A stretch of DNA of 64,000 nucleotides from Planctomycetota bacterium (GCA_002683825.1 NYUD01000091.1:247928-311927), one strand, 5' to 3'. Shown: positions 28,647 to 37,239, numbered from the stretch's first letter. Made by a program: numbers and translations. Notes: a model not told the origin generated them from the letters alone.

Positions 28647-28674
28647 TTGGTTCTCGCCTTGAAGTGCGGATAAT
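28647..28674 (+). promoter_or_regulatory. Putative promoter, leaderless DprE2-like/DprE1-like operon
   Basis: TTGGTT (28647-28652), 16-base spacer, GATAAT (28669-28674), then 6 bases to the ATG at 28681. Predicted transcript begins at the start codon. Confidence 0.5.
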
Positions 28675-28680
28675 CCGTCC

Positions 28681-29478
28681 ATGTCCGCACACGCTCCTGA
28701 AGAAGCCGGCGTACAACCCGTAGCCGCTTCGCGCAGGGGAGCTCTGGTGGTGGGGGCCAGCTCCGGTATAGGGGCCAGCATCGTTCGACGGCTCGCCTCC
28801 GAGGGCTATGCGGTCGCTGCGCTGGCGCGCCGTCAAGCTGCGCTCGACGAACTGGAAAGAGAGTGTCGTGGCATTTGCGAGCGTTCCGGAGGAGAGGTTC
28901 TGGTGCGGGCGCACGACGTGGTGAATGCCGCCGAGGTACCGGCGCTCTTCGAGGAGCTCGTGCAGCGGCTGGGGTCGCTCGAGCTGGTCGTTTTCGCCGC
29001 GGGAATCATGCCCGCGATCGGTCCCGATGAATTCGACACGGGAAAGGACCTGGAAATACTCGCCGTCAACCTGGGCGGCTGCGTCGCCTGGTTGAATCCC
29101 ACGGCCGAGTTTTTTCAATCCCAGCGCAGCGGAACGATCGTCGGTGTGTCGTCGATCGCCGGAGACCGCGGGCGTCGCGGCAACCCTGCGTATTGCACGT
29201 CGAAGGCGGCCATGAACACCTACCTGGAAGCGTTGCGTAATCGCCTGGGGCCTCACGGCGTTCACGTGTGCACGATCCGGCCGGGGTTCGTGGACACGGC
29301 CATGGTCCAGGGGATGGACGGTCTGTTCTGGTTGATCGGTGCGGACCAGGCCGCCGAGTCGATCCTGAAGGCGGCTCGCAGCAAGGCAAACGTGCGCTAC
29401 GTTCCTTTTCGTTGGATGTGGGTTGGTTTGGTTCTGCGCTGTATCCCGTCCTTCTTCTTCCGCCGCCTGAGCATATGA
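28681..29478 (+). CDS. Short-chain dehydrogenase, DprE2-like
   Basis: 265 residues. Classical SDR: GALVVGASSGIGASIVRRL binds NAD(P), the catalytic Ser strand VGVSSIAGDRG, and YCTSK (Tyr-x-x-x-Lys, about residues 171-175). The C-terminus is hydrophobic (WVGLVLRCIPSFFFRRL), suggesting membrane association as in DprE2. It overlaps by ATGA with an FAD oxidoreductase that resembles DprE1; the same order-independent pairing occurs in mycobacteria, where the two enzymes epimerise decaprenyl-phosphoryl ribose at C2. Here the polyprenyl-sugar substrate is inferred from the pair, not proven. Confidence 0.82.
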   Translation: MSAHAPEEAGVQPVAASRRGALVVGASSGIGASIVRRLASEGYAVAALARRQAALDELERECRGICERSGGEVLVRAHDVVNAAEVPALFEELVQRLGSLELVVFAAGIMPAIGPDEFDTGKDLEILAVNLGGCVAWLNPTAEFFQSQRSGTIVGVSSIAGDRGRRGNPAYCTSKAAMNTYLEALRNRLGPHGVHVCTIRPGFVDTAMVQGMDGLFWLIGADQAAESILKAARSKANVRYVPFRWMWVGLVLRCIPSFFFRRLSI

Positions 29479-30941
29479 CGACCGCGCTCGCCACAGCCTC
29501 GGCCTATCGCTTCGTCGAGGCCTGGGGCATGGCGTCGGGTTCCTTCGCCCGCGTGCACCGACCCCGTAGCGTCGACGAGATCCAGCGGATCCTCGCCGAT
29601 CTGCGAGAGCGTTCCGTCAGCCTGGCATTGCGCGGAACCGGCAATAGCTACGGCGATGCCAGCACGACCCGTACGGGGGAGGTGCTGGAGATCCACCGGA
29701 TGAACCGGATTCTGGGCTTCGATGTCGAGACCGGCATCGCCGAGGTCGAGGCCGGGGTCACCGTGCGACAGCTGTGGCGCCACATCTTGCCGCTGGGCTA
29801 CTGGCCGCGCGTCGTCAGTGGGACCAGCTTTCCCACCCTGGCCGGCGTGGCGGCTGCGAACATCCACGGGAAGAACAACTTCGCGGTGGGGACGATCGGC
29901 GACGCGATCCTCGAATTCGACATCGTGCTGCCGTCCGGTGAGGTGCGCACCTGCAGCCGCGAGCAACACGCGGACCTGTTCCACGGAGCCATCGGCGGTT
30001 TCGGGATGCTCGGCGTGTTCAGCAGACTCGTGGTGCAGACCAAGCGCGTCCATTCAGGCGAGATGGAGGTCGCCGTATTCGCCAACAAGAACCTCCGCGA
30101 GATGATGGACTACATGGAGACCGAGCGAGCCTCGGCTGACTATCTCGTCGGCTGGATCGATTGCTTTGCACGGGGTGATGCGATCGGTCGTGGACAGGTG
30201 CACCGTGGACGCTGCCTGGCTCCGGAGGAGGATCCCGATCCGGAAAAGACGCGCAGTCTCGCTCACCAAGATCTCTCCGAGATGGCGTTTGGTGTTTTTC
30301 CGAAGTCCGAGTTGTGGCGCATCATGCGGCTTCTCAACAACGACTTCGGCATGAGCTTTGTCAACGCCGTGCGCTACTGGCAGGGACGGCTGGAAGGGGC
30401 GATGGCGCACAAGAGGTGGACCTTGAACGAGTTCTCCTTTCTCCTGGACTACGTACCCAACTGGAAGTGGTCCTACGGTCGCAAGCCCGGGAACGGCTTG
30501 ATTCAGTTTCAGCCCTTCGTGCCCAAGGAGAGCGCGCACCACGTCTGCACAGAGATCCTGCGCCGCTCGCACGCGGCGGGTTTCGTGCCCTACCTTGGCG
30601 TGTTCAAGCGCCACCGCCCGGATCCTTTCTGGTTGACGCACGCCGTCGATGGCTGGAGTTTCGCGATGGACTTTCGTGTGAGCCCTTCGGTCCGCGAGGC
30701 ACTCTGGAGGCATTGCGGCGAGCTCACCGACCTGGTGCTCGACCACGGGGGACGCTTCTATTTTGCGAAGGATCTGACCCTGCCGGCCGGTGTTTTGGAG
30801 CGCATGTACCCGGCCGACAACCTGCGTCGCTTCCGGGCATTGAAGCGCGAGCTGGATCCGGAGCGACTCCTCCAGACGGATCTGGCACGGCGCGTCTTTG
30901 GAAATGGACAGGGATCGGCCGGTCGGGCTGCCCCTCCCTAA
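29475..30941 (+). CDS. FAD-binding oxidoreductase, DprE1-like
   Basis: 488 residues from the ATG at 29475, coupled to the SDR stop. FAD-binding PCMH-type N-domain: ALRGTGNSYGDAS, SGTSFPTLAGVAAANIHGKNN and AIGGFGMLGVFSRLVVQ, closely following the DprE1 pattern (VGGAIAADIHGKN, then a GG-G-TG strand); the His of IHGKN is the residue placed near the flavin in DprE1. C-terminal D-arabinono-lactone-oxidase-like part ends FRALKRELDPERLLQTDLARR. Expected to oxidise C2 of a polyprenyl-phospho-sugar, with the SDR reducing the keto intermediate. Ends with a 3-base convergent overlap with apaH. Confidence 0.82.
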   Translation: MTTALATASAYRFVEAWGMASGSFARVHRPRSVDEIQRILADLRERSVSLALRGTGNSYGDASTTRTGEVLEIHRMNRILGFDVETGIAEVEAGVTVRQLWRHILPLGYWPRVVSGTSFPTLAGVAAANIHGKNNFAVGTIGDAILEFDIVLPSGEVRTCSREQHADLFHGAIGGFGMLGVFSRLVVQTKRVHSGEMEVAVFANKNLREMMDYMETERASADYLVGWIDCFARGDAIGRGQVHRGRCLAPEEDPDPEKTRSLAHQDLSEMAFGVFPKSELWRIMRLLNNDFGMSFVNAVRYWQGRLEGAMAHKRWTLNEFSFLLDYVPNWKWSYGRKPGNGLIQFQPFVPKESAHHVCTEILRRSHAAGFVPYLGVFKRHRPDPFWLTHAVDGWSFAMDFRVSPSVREALWRHCGELTDLVLDHGGRFYFAKDLTLPAGVLERMYPADNLRRFRALKRELDPERLLQTDLARRVFGNGQGSAGRAAPP

Positions 30942-31660
30942 TCTTCCCGGACCTGCGCGTAGCTCCTGCGCGCCTCTACCTGCACGATTCGGTCTTCCTC
31001 CGCGACCCAGGCGGTCAGGCGGTGGCCCCAGACGCAGCCTGAGTCGAGCCCCAGGGCGTGCTCCTCGACGTGCAGACCCTGGGCCGCCCAGTGTCCGTAA
31101 ACCACCCGCCGACCGCCGTGTCGCTCGGGGTGATAGAAGGTGTGCCAGGGCTTGAAGGGGGGCTTTGGCGGACCGTCATCGCGGTCGGGCACCTGACCCT
31201 TCGGGTCGCAGTAGCGGGTGCGGACGGCGAAAAGTGCCGCCTCCGAGGGCTGGTGGGGGGCCGCCCTCTCGAGGGGTGCCTGCGGGTTCTTCCACAACGG
31301 GTGGATCGCCGCGTGGACCAGGAAGAGGTCCTTCCACGTGCGTAGAAAGGGCCGGCCGGCCACCCAGTCCAGGAGCATCCTTGCGTCCTGCGCTTCCAGG
31401 ACCCCCTGGAACGTATCCCGGTGCTTCAGCTCGCGCGACCCGTTCGCCACCGCGAGCAGATGCAGATCGTGATTGCCCAGCACTCCACCCGCCTCCAGGG
31501 ACATCAGGAGCCGCAGTGTCCCGAGGGAATCCGGCCCGCGGTTCACGAGATCTCCGACCGGGTGCAGCTCATCGCCCGCCGGGTCGAAGCGCACCCGCTC
31601 GAGCAACTCTTCGAGTTCCTCGCGACAACCCTGGATATCGCCCACGAAAATGCGCCGCAT
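30938..31660 (-). CDS. apaH: Symmetrical Ap4A hydrolase-like metallophosphatase
   Basis: 240 residues from the ATG at 31660. Metallophosphoesterase motifs in order: FVGDIQGC, GDLVNRGP, GNHDLHLLAVANG, HAAIHP and YGHWAAQG. The stretch GNHDLHLLAV is characteristic of ApaH, which splits diadenosine tetraphosphate into two ADP. A shorter middle region than E. coli ApaH (280 residues) leaves some doubt about substrate. A -10-like TACTCT lies 8 bases before the ATG; divergent from the gene at 31741. Confidence 0.85.
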   Translation of the reverse strand: MRRIFVGDIQGCREELEELLERVRFDPAGDELHPVGDLVNRGPDSLGTLRLLMSLEAGGVLGNHDLHLLAVANGSRELKHRDTFQGVLEAQDARMLLDWVAGRPFLRTWKDLFLVHAAIHPLWKNPQAPLERAAPHQPSEAALFAVRTRYCDPKGQVPDRDDGPPKPPFKPWHTFYHPERHGGRRVVYGHWAAQGLHVEEHALGLDSGCVWGHRLTAWVAEEDRIVQVEARRSYAQVRED

Positions 31661-31705
31661 GGAGGCGAAGAGTACGGGAGAAGGGAGTGGGACCGCGGGG
31701 CGATC

Positions 31706-31734
31706 TGGACAGTTTTGTAAAACGGGACCAAGAT
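31706..31734 (+). promoter_or_regulatory. Putative promoter, leaderless membrane protein gene
   Basis: TGGACA (31706-31711), 17-base spacer, CAAGAT (31729-31734), then 6 bases to the ATG at 31741. Confidence 0.45.
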
Positions 31735-31740
31735 GTCGCC

Positions 31741-32325
31741 ATGAAGAGCACGCAAGAAGGCGCCGCCAAGGAGTATCGTCCACCGGGTCTGCTCGTCCTT
31801 TCCGGCATCGTCGTGCTGGGGCTCGGATCGGGTGCGGCCTACTACCACTACAAGCAACCCATGCTCGCGGCCGAGCTTCAGGAAAAGATCGATGCAGCCC
31901 CCAAGACTCTCGAGGGACGGCTGGCCGCGTGGCATGCGATAGGCGCCCCCCAGATCCATCACCGCCTCAGCAAGTTTGCGCGCTTCACACCGGAGTTGCC
32001 CTGGCTGGTTACCCACGCGGTCGTTTTCGAGGACGGCGGGCCGCCGGAGCTCTGGGGCATCGACTGCGATACGCTTCCGCAGAGGGTTTCGAAGATCGAG
32101 GGGATGTCGGTCGTCATCGATCTACCGGCGCCGCGGGCGCTCGGTCGCTACGAGTTGGTCGGCGACATGGTGAGGCACGTCCAAAGCACTGCGCGGGACA
32201 GCGGCTTCGACGGAGGGGATCGTCTCAAGGACATCGCGATCCATCTACTGGAGGGCATGCCCGCCGCGCTCGAGAAGGACATCGAAGGCGCGCGGATTCG
32301 AGTGCGGATCAACGACCGTCCATAG
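31741..32325 (+). CDS. Small membrane-anchored protein of unknown function
   Basis: 194 residues. One transmembrane helix at residues about 16-36 (GLLVLSGIVVLGLGSGAAYY), then a soluble domain of about 150 residues (AAWHAIGAPQIHHRLSKF; VVIDLPAPRALGRYELVGDM; IEGARIRVRIND). No family recognised. Orientation of charges (basic residues before the helix) suggests N-in, with the bulk outside the cytoplasm. Frame is open far upstream through the antisense of apaH, but composition there is shadow-like. Its 3' end overlaps the convergent SGNH gene by 17 bases. Confidence 0.65.
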   Translation: MKSTQEGAAKEYRPPGLLVLSGIVVLGLGSGAAYYHYKQPMLAAELQEKIDAAPKTLEGRLAAWHAIGAPQIHHRLSKFARFTPELPWLVTHAVVFEDGGPPELWGIDCDTLPQRVSKIEGMSVVIDLPAPRALGRYELVGDMVRHVQSTARDSGFDGGDRLKDIAIHLLEGMPAALEKDIEGARIRVRINDRP

Positions 32326-33346
32326 CGGGGAGCTGCCACAAAGCCTCCGCAACCTCGCGGGCCATGACGCGGTTGGCCTCCGGATCGTAGTGTCCATCGT
32401 AGGGAAGCACGGGCAGCTTCGAGTTGGCTTTGAGGAGAGCCTCGAGGGGTGGTTGAAGGTCGACGGTGCCGAGCCCTTTCCGTTTCGCGAGTTCGATCAC
32501 CCCGGAGGTCAAGAGCGCCGGCATCTGCGGATGTTCGACGTGTATGCGGTGTGGGATCGGGACCAGCCACGAACGAAACCCCGTCTTTTCTCCTTGCGAC
32601 AGTAGTCGAGCGAGTTCCCGATCGAAGCGCTTGAGTTGGGCCTGGCGAATGTTGTCCCTCAGTTCCTTCGACGGTGTCCGATGGATGGTGTCGTGAACGA
32701 ACATGGCCAGCGCGCTGCGCCGCAGGAATTGACGGGCGTGCCAGCGCACGCTTTCCCAGCCTTCGATGCGCGTGCCGGTGTCGAAGGCGACCGGCGTAGG
32801 CAAGGCGGAGATCCGCCGGTAGTTGCCTTCGATATCACGCGGAGACAGGTCGTCTCGATACCAGAACAGGAGTACGTGATCGGGTCTGAATTCGTCGGCG
32901 AACTCCAGGGCGAGTTCGACCTCCTGGCCCATGTCGTAGGCCCGGTGCCCGGCGTTGATGACCTCCCAGCGACGGCCCTCGGGATCCTCGGTGTTGAGCA
33001 GGTGCTCGAGCTGGGCCGGCAGGGTCTCGTCGTCGCCGACTCCCTGTCCGTAGGTCAGGCTGTCACCGAGAGCCAGGACGCGCACAGTGTCGTGGCGTTT
33101 TTGCCGGACCTCGGGCCCGCGCAGCCCGTGGCTGTTGATGCGCACGCGGTGTTGGTAGGTGTAATGATCCTCGTTGGGCACCATGCGCCAGGCGCGCGTG
33201 GGGTGGGGCAGAATGCGCAGGATGGGGAGCCGTTCCGCGAGGGGTGCGCCGACCGCTTTTCGCACGATGAGCTCGCCGCAGAGAAACGCTGCGACGAGTC
33301 CTGCGACCAGGGCGTAGAGGGGCTTCTTCAGGCGGTTGGATTTCAC
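32309..33346 (-). CDS. SGNH/GDSL hydrolase with N-terminal membrane anchor
   Basis: 345 residues from the GTG at 33346; upstream frame is low-complexity and unlikely coding. Anchor helix at about 9-28 (LYALVAGLVAAFLCGELIV). Block I is canonical here: RVLALGDSLTYGQGVGDDE (Ser nucleophile in GDSL), block II Gly in INAGHRAYDMGQ, Asn-block position in HVLLFWYRDD (Asn replaced by Arg-Asp), and C-terminal YDGHYDPEANRVMA with the Asp/His pair. 'RINSHGLRGPE' matches the family's N-terminal signature. Periplasmic esterase or acyltransferase on an unknown envelope substrate; paralogue of 2587-3771 and 61680-63020. Confidence 0.8.
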   Translation of the reverse strand: MKSNRLKKPLYALVAGLVAAFLCGELIVRKAVGAPLAERLPILRILPHPTRAWRMVPNEDHYTYQHRVRINSHGLRGPEVRQKRHDTVRVLALGDSLTYGQGVGDDETLPAQLEHLLNTEDPEGRRWEVINAGHRAYDMGQEVELALEFADEFRPDHVLLFWYRDDLSPRDIEGNYRRISALPTPVAFDTGTRIEGWESVRWHARQFLRRSALAMFVHDTIHRTPSKELRDNIRQAQLKRFDRELARLLSQGEKTGFRSWLVPIPHRIHVEHPQMPALLTSGVIELAKRKGLGTVDLQPPLEALLKANSKLPVLPYDGHYDPEANRVMAREVAEALWQLPAMDGR

Positions 33347-33622
33347 GCTGCTGGATTGGGCGCAGGACGAGGGCGCAACTTCGATTGTGGCAGGCCCGAC
33401 ACCCGGTACGGAATCGCCTGGGGGCCAAAAATGGGGTGGGAGAGCGAAACCCCGACGTTTTTTCCCGGTCATTCCCGGGGTGGGAGGGGGAGGAGGGGGC
33501 CCGGAGAGGCAGGCCGGGCGCCAAGAGGTGTCCGCACACCCCCACCGGACCGGGGGTGCAGCGGTCCGGGCGGCCGGTTTGCTCTCGTGACCCGCGTCCC
33601 TGCAGCCGATGATGGGGAGGCG
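33347..33622. other. Intergenic region, G-rich
   Basis: 276 bases between a minus-strand SGNH gene and a plus-strand sulfatase-like gene. Bases about 33425-33510 are purine-rich on the plus strand with several runs of G (such as GGGAGGGGG). No gene, clear promoter or terminator seen; the GGGGAGG at 33614-33620 is only two bases from the next ATG. Confidence 0.4.
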
Positions 33623-35539
33623 ATGCTCCTCCTTCTTCAAAGGATACTGGTCGTGGCGCTGGTCCTCGCGGCCGCGGACAGCTTGCAGGTGCGGATGGAC
33701 CACCCCTGGCGTCCGGTCGAGGCGCGACTCTTCTTGCAGGCCGGTGCGCTGTGGACGATCTTCGCCCTGGCGGCGACCTTTCCGGCGCGCTTGACGCGGG
33801 GCTTTCTGGCGGCGCGGGGCTGGGGCTCACCCACGGGCGAGACGGACGGGCTGCGCGAAGGGCTGGTGCTCCTCTTTTGGTCGGCCCTTCCCGTTCTGGC
33901 CCATGGGACGCTCGATCGCTACACGGGCTTCGTTGGACTCGCCAGCTTGAAGTCCCCCCGGCCTTGGCTCGAGGTCCTTGCGGTCGGACTCTTGCTGGCC
34001 TTTGTGGTGGTAGGTCTCGATCGTGTCCTGCGGCGGTTTCCCCTGGGGAGGCTCCGCTGGGTGGGGCTGGCAGCGGTGTTGATCGTCGGACTCTTCCTTC
34101 CGCTGCGCGCGGATAGGTGGGCGGGGAAAAGCCAGGACGGTTCGGCCCATGCGGCGACGGCGGGTTCGACCGCTTCCAAACGGCCGAACGTCCTGCTGCT
34201 CGTTTTGGACACCTGCCGGTCCGATCGCTTGACTCCCTACGGCTATGGACCCGACACCTCGCCCCACCTCGCTCGGTTCGCCGAGGAGGCCCACGTGTTC
34301 CTGGATTCGCTTTCAGTAGCGCGCTTCACGCTGACCTCGCACGTTTCCTTGCTCACCGGACTTTCTCCGTCGACCCACGGTACGCGCTTGACCAATCTGC
34401 GCTTTGACCGCAGGCGCGCGAAGTCCGTCGCCGAGCTTTTTCACGCGAACGGCTATCGTACCGGTGGCTTCGTCGGCACGGACGTTCTGTCCGGGCGCAC
34501 CGGCGTCCGCTCGGGTTTTGAAAAATACGACGACCAGGTCGATCCGCTCGTGTGCGACACGGGCGCCTGGGCACTGATTCACGATGTGCAGTCGCTATTG
34601 GCGGAACTGGGGACGCCCTTCCGGCAGAACGGCCTGCCCCATTGGATTCAGGATTTTCAAAGGCCGGCCAATCTCGTCCTGGAAAGCGCCCTGTCCTGGA
34701 TCGAAGACACCGATGAGCGCCCGTGGTTCTGCATGATCAACCTGTACGACGTGCATTGGCCCTACCTGCCTACCGGCGATGCGCGGGCGGAGTTCGTCGG
34801 TGACTATGCCGGGCCGATGGACGGCTACCTCTTCCGCAGCGATCGCTGGGAAGCCGGCTACGATCCCACCGAAGCCGACCGCCGACACATCAGCGAGCTT
34901 TACGACGCGGAGATTCACCATCTCGACGCACTCGTCGACGGCTTCCTCGGGCAGCTCGGCCTCGAACAAGGAGACACCGCCGTCGTCCTGACCTCCGATC
35001 ACGGCGAGGCCTTCGGAGAGGCGGGACACTGGAAGCACGAGGATATCCTCGAACCCCAGGTGCGCGTTCCGCTCCTGGTGCGGCCCGCGGCGGAGGAGCC
35101 TTTTGGGCGTCGCGTCGATCGTCCGGTCTCGGCCCTCGACGTCGCTCCTACGCTCTTGGGTCTGGCGGGCCTCGAGATCCCCGAAGCCTGGCCCGGACTC
35201 GATCTCCTGCGCGTCGATCTGCCGCCCGAGCGCGTTCGGCTCGTCGAGGATCGCGACGATTTTGATCCGGAGAGGATCACCGTGGGCCTTTATTCAAGAC
35301 ACTGGAAGCTCGTCCGCCGTGGCTTCGAGCCCGACGCCCACCACGCGCTTTTTGACCTGCGCACGGACAGAATCGGCCAAGAGGATGTTCAGGAAGAACA
35401 CCCGGCCGTCTTCAAGGACCTCGTGGAGGAGCTGGCGGAGCTGCGCCGCGTGGGCGATGTTCGCGACAAGGCCTCCGAGTCCTTAACCCAATCCGCCGAG
35501 GGCCTGAAGGCACTCGGTTACCTCGGCGGCGACGACTGA
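33623..35539 (+). CDS. Membrane sulfatase-like protein (alkaline phosphatase superfamily)
   Basis: 638 residues from the ATG at 33623 (GTG 33587 also possible). Five hydrophobic helices in residues 1-162, then a catalytic domain: NVLLLVLDTCRSDRLTPYGY (Asp196, Asp201), ARFTLTSHVSLLTG at the nucleophile site, VLTSDHGEAFGE (about 455-466), and a C-terminal KALGYLGGDD tail typical of sulfatase-family proteins. Thr236 occupies the position of the Cys/Ser that becomes formylglycine in type I sulfatases, and His replaces the Arg. The membrane-plus-Thr design recalls phosphoethanolamine and phosphoglycerol transferases, so a phospho-transfer or hydrolase role on envelope material is plausible. Confidence 0.82.
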   Translation: MLLLLQRILVVALVLAAADSLQVRMDHPWRPVEARLFLQAGALWTIFALAATFPARLTRGFLAARGWGSPTGETDGLREGLVLLFWSALPVLAHGTLDRYTGFVGLASLKSPRPWLEVLAVGLLLAFVVVGLDRVLRRFPLGRLRWVGLAAVLIVGLFLPLRADRWAGKSQDGSAHAATAGSTASKRPNVLLLVLDTCRSDRLTPYGYGPDTSPHLARFAEEAHVFLDSLSVARFTLTSHVSLLTGLSPSTHGTRLTNLRFDRRRAKSVAELFHANGYRTGGFVGTDVLSGRTGVRSGFEKYDDQVDPLVCDTGAWALIHDVQSLLAELGTPFRQNGLPHWIQDFQRPANLVLESALSWIEDTDERPWFCMINLYDVHWPYLPTGDARAEFVGDYAGPMDGYLFRSDRWEAGYDPTEADRRHISELYDAEIHHLDALVDGFLGQLGLEQGDTAVVLTSDHGEAFGEAGHWKHEDILEPQVRVPLLVRPAAEEPFGRRVDRPVSALDVAPTLLGLAGLEIPEAWPGLDLLRVDLPPERVRLVEDRDDFDPERITVGLYSRHWKLVRRGFEPDAHHALFDLRTDRIGQEDVQEEHPAVFKDLVEELAELRRVGDVRDKASESLTQSAEGLKALGYLGGDD

Positions 35540-35543
35540 TTCC

Positions 35544-35572
35544 TTGCCCGGGTCGCCCGCCTGCTGTATAAA
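35544..35572 (+). promoter_or_regulatory. Strong promoter of the 42-residue basic protein gene
   Basis: TTGCCC (35544-35549), 17-base spacer, TATAAA (35567-35572) preceded by TG one base upstream of the hexamer. The best promoter match in the window by eye. Predicted leader about 40 bases to the ATG at 35619. Confidence 0.55.
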
Positions 35573-35618
35573 ACTGCGCTCGTTTTTCGATCCGGACCCC
35601 CCGAGACAGACATTTCCG

Positions 35619-35747
35619 ATGGCCCACTTCCAGATCAAGGCAGGCGGACCCGTTCGCGGCAAGAAGCGCGTCAAGAAGATCGGCATGGGGTCGGCCAAGG
35701 CCGTTCGCAAGGCCAAGGCAGCCCAGAAGAAGGGCAAGCGCGGCTAG
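35619..35747 (+). CDS. Small highly basic protein of unknown function
   Basis: 42 residues, with 14 Lys or Arg, packed into the last 25 (GKKRVKKIG, then AKAVRKAKAAQKKGKRG). The N-terminus MAHFQIKAGGPV is not basic. The Ala/Lys tail resembles histone-H1-like and ribosome-associated small proteins, and nucleic-acid binding is likely, but I recognise no family. Located alone between two plus-strand genes, with its own strong promoter. A short AGCCG/CGGCT hairpin follows the stop. The frame is open back to 35544, but that part overlies the promoter. Confidence 0.6.
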   Translation: MAHFQIKAGGPVRGKKRVKKIGMGSAKAVRKAKAAQKKGKRG

Positions 35748-35787
35748 CCGTCCCCGGCTTTCGAGCGCGGTTCGAGCTGGTTCTCGC

Positions 35788-36429
35788 GTGGGCTTCGAGC
35801 TGGCCATCTTCGACAACGACGGGGTTCTGATCGACAGTGAGCCGATCGGATGCGGCGTCCTTTCATTCCTTCTGAGCGAGTGGGGCTACAGGAGGACGCC
35901 GGAGCAATGCCTTGCGGATTTTCAGGGCACCTCCTTTTCGCACCTGAGGGAGCTGGTCCAGGGACGCACAGGCCGCCGCCTGCCCGACGACTTCCACACC
36001 CGCTATCAGGAGCTTCTCTTCTCGCGCTTTCGGAGCGAGCTGCAGACCGTGCCGGGCGTGCGCGCTGCCCTGGAGCGCATCCCGCTACGTAAGTGCGTCG
36101 CATCCAGCGCTTCCCGTAGCAAGGTTCGGTTCACCCTCGATGTGACCGGCCTCGCCCCTTTCTTCGGTGAGGATTTCTACGGTGCACACGGTCTCTGTCG
36201 AGGCAAGCCCGCACCCGACATCTTCTTCCACGCGGCGGAACAGATGGGTGTGGACCCTTCCCGGTGCGCGGTCATCGAGGATAGCCGCGCCGGAGTCGAG
36301 GCCGCCAATGGCGCAGGCATGGCCTGTTTCGCGTACTGCGGTCGCACCCGGCGCGAGCAGTTGAAGCCCGATCGCGGCTCCCTGTTCGACGCGATGGACA
36401 AGCTACCGGCCCTGCTCGCCAGCACATAG
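35788..36429 (+). CDS. HAD-family phosphatase (beta-phosphoglucomutase-like subgroup)
   Basis: 213 residues from GTG. HAD motif I IFDNDGVLIDSEP (DxDGV, residues about 8-13), motif II Ser in VASSASRSKV, motif III Lys in RGKPAPDIFFHAAEQMGV and motif IV VIEDSRAGVEAANGAG. The first motif reads DND rather than DxD with Gly-Val/Thr, still with both Asp. A helical cap between motifs I and II (about 18-85) marks subfamily I (phosphoglycolate phosphatase/beta-PGM). Substrate is a small phosphorylated metabolite, probably a sugar phosphate. Confidence 0.87.
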   Translation: MGFELAIFDNDGVLIDSEPIGCGVLSFLLSEWGYRRTPEQCLADFQGTSFSHLRELVQGRTGRRLPDDFHTRYQELLFSRFRSELQTVPGVRAALERIPLRKCVASSASRSKVRFTLDVTGLAPFFGEDFYGAHGLCRGKPAPDIFFHAAEQMGVDPSRCAVIEDSRAGVEAANGAGMACFAYCGRTRREQLKPDRGSLFDAMDKLPALLAST

Positions 36430-36546
36430 TGGCGATGCGCCTTCGTGAGGCCCGTTTTCCGCGACTCCACACCCGTCCGCGGGGTTTCAGGGGGATCTCC
36501 CGGGAAGGGGTCAAGGTGCGTGCGTGGATGGTTCGATGGGCCTTCC

Positions 36547-37167
36547 ATGCCTTTATGCTTCGACCACTCACCCCGCCTGGAGGCGTGGGTACGGGACTTT
36601 GAGCAGACCGGGTTGGCGGAGCTGGAGGCCGAGTTCGAGTTTCACAGGGTCCTTCCCGATACCGCGGCTGTGGTTTCCGCAGTCGCCACCTGGCGTGGCA
36701 AAGGGGGCAAGGTCCTCGGGCGTCAACGGCGCATGCCGCGGGTCGTCAAGGAGGCCGCGGGAAAAGCGCTGCTCAGGGCGCATTTTGCAAGGGCTCGCAC
36801 CTTCGAGGCACTGTTGCGTCAGGTCCGCCAGGCGATAGGAAGTGTGTGCGGGGTCGGCGAAGTCACGGTCTACGACGTGGCACTACGGATCGGCATTCAG
36901 CGCGATCTCCTGCCGGAGCGGGTGCGGCTCCACGCGACGGCGCGTGAGAGCGCGGTCTTGCTCGGCCTCGAGGTGAGCCGCAGGAGCTGGATCTCTTTCG
37001 AGTCGTTTCCCCGGCCGCTGCGTAGGCTGGCGCCGTGGGGGATCGAGCGCTTTCTTTCCACCTATCGCGAGGAACTCGAACAACTCTCGGAGCCCCAGCG
37101 CCGAGCGTCGTTCTCGGTAGCGCTGGCGCCCTATCTACTCGCCCGCACCTCGCTCAAGGCAGCCTGA
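36547..37167 (+). CDS. Conserved-looking hypothetical protein with a helix-hairpin-like GVGEVTVYD motif
   Basis: 206 residues from the ATG at 36547; a longer frame to 36445 adds a Pro/Gly/Arg-rich stretch that does not look coded. Mostly helical. Residues about 100-125 (QAIGSVCGVGEVTVYDVALRIG) look like a helix-hairpin-helix motif, the sort used to bind DNA non-specifically, followed by LLPERVRLHATARESAVLLGLE. No family name can be given. It precedes the corrinoid methyltransferase cluster by 72 bases on the same strand, but nothing ties it to that pathway. Confidence 0.6.
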   Translation: MPLCFDHSPRLEAWVRDFEQTGLAELEAEFEFHRVLPDTAAVVSAVATWRGKGGKVLGRQRRMPRVVKEAAGKALLRAHFARARTFEALLRQVRQAIGSVCGVGEVTVYDVALRIGIQRDLLPERVRLHATARESAVLLGLEVSRRSWISFESFPRPLRRLAPWGIERFLSTYREELEQLSEPQRRASFSVALAPYLLARTSLKAA

Positions 37168-37239
37168 GAGCAGCGTCCGCTCCCGCGGGTCCAGCCCAGG
37201 TCCTCGCCAGTCGTTGCGGCGAACGCCATAATCGGGTGG

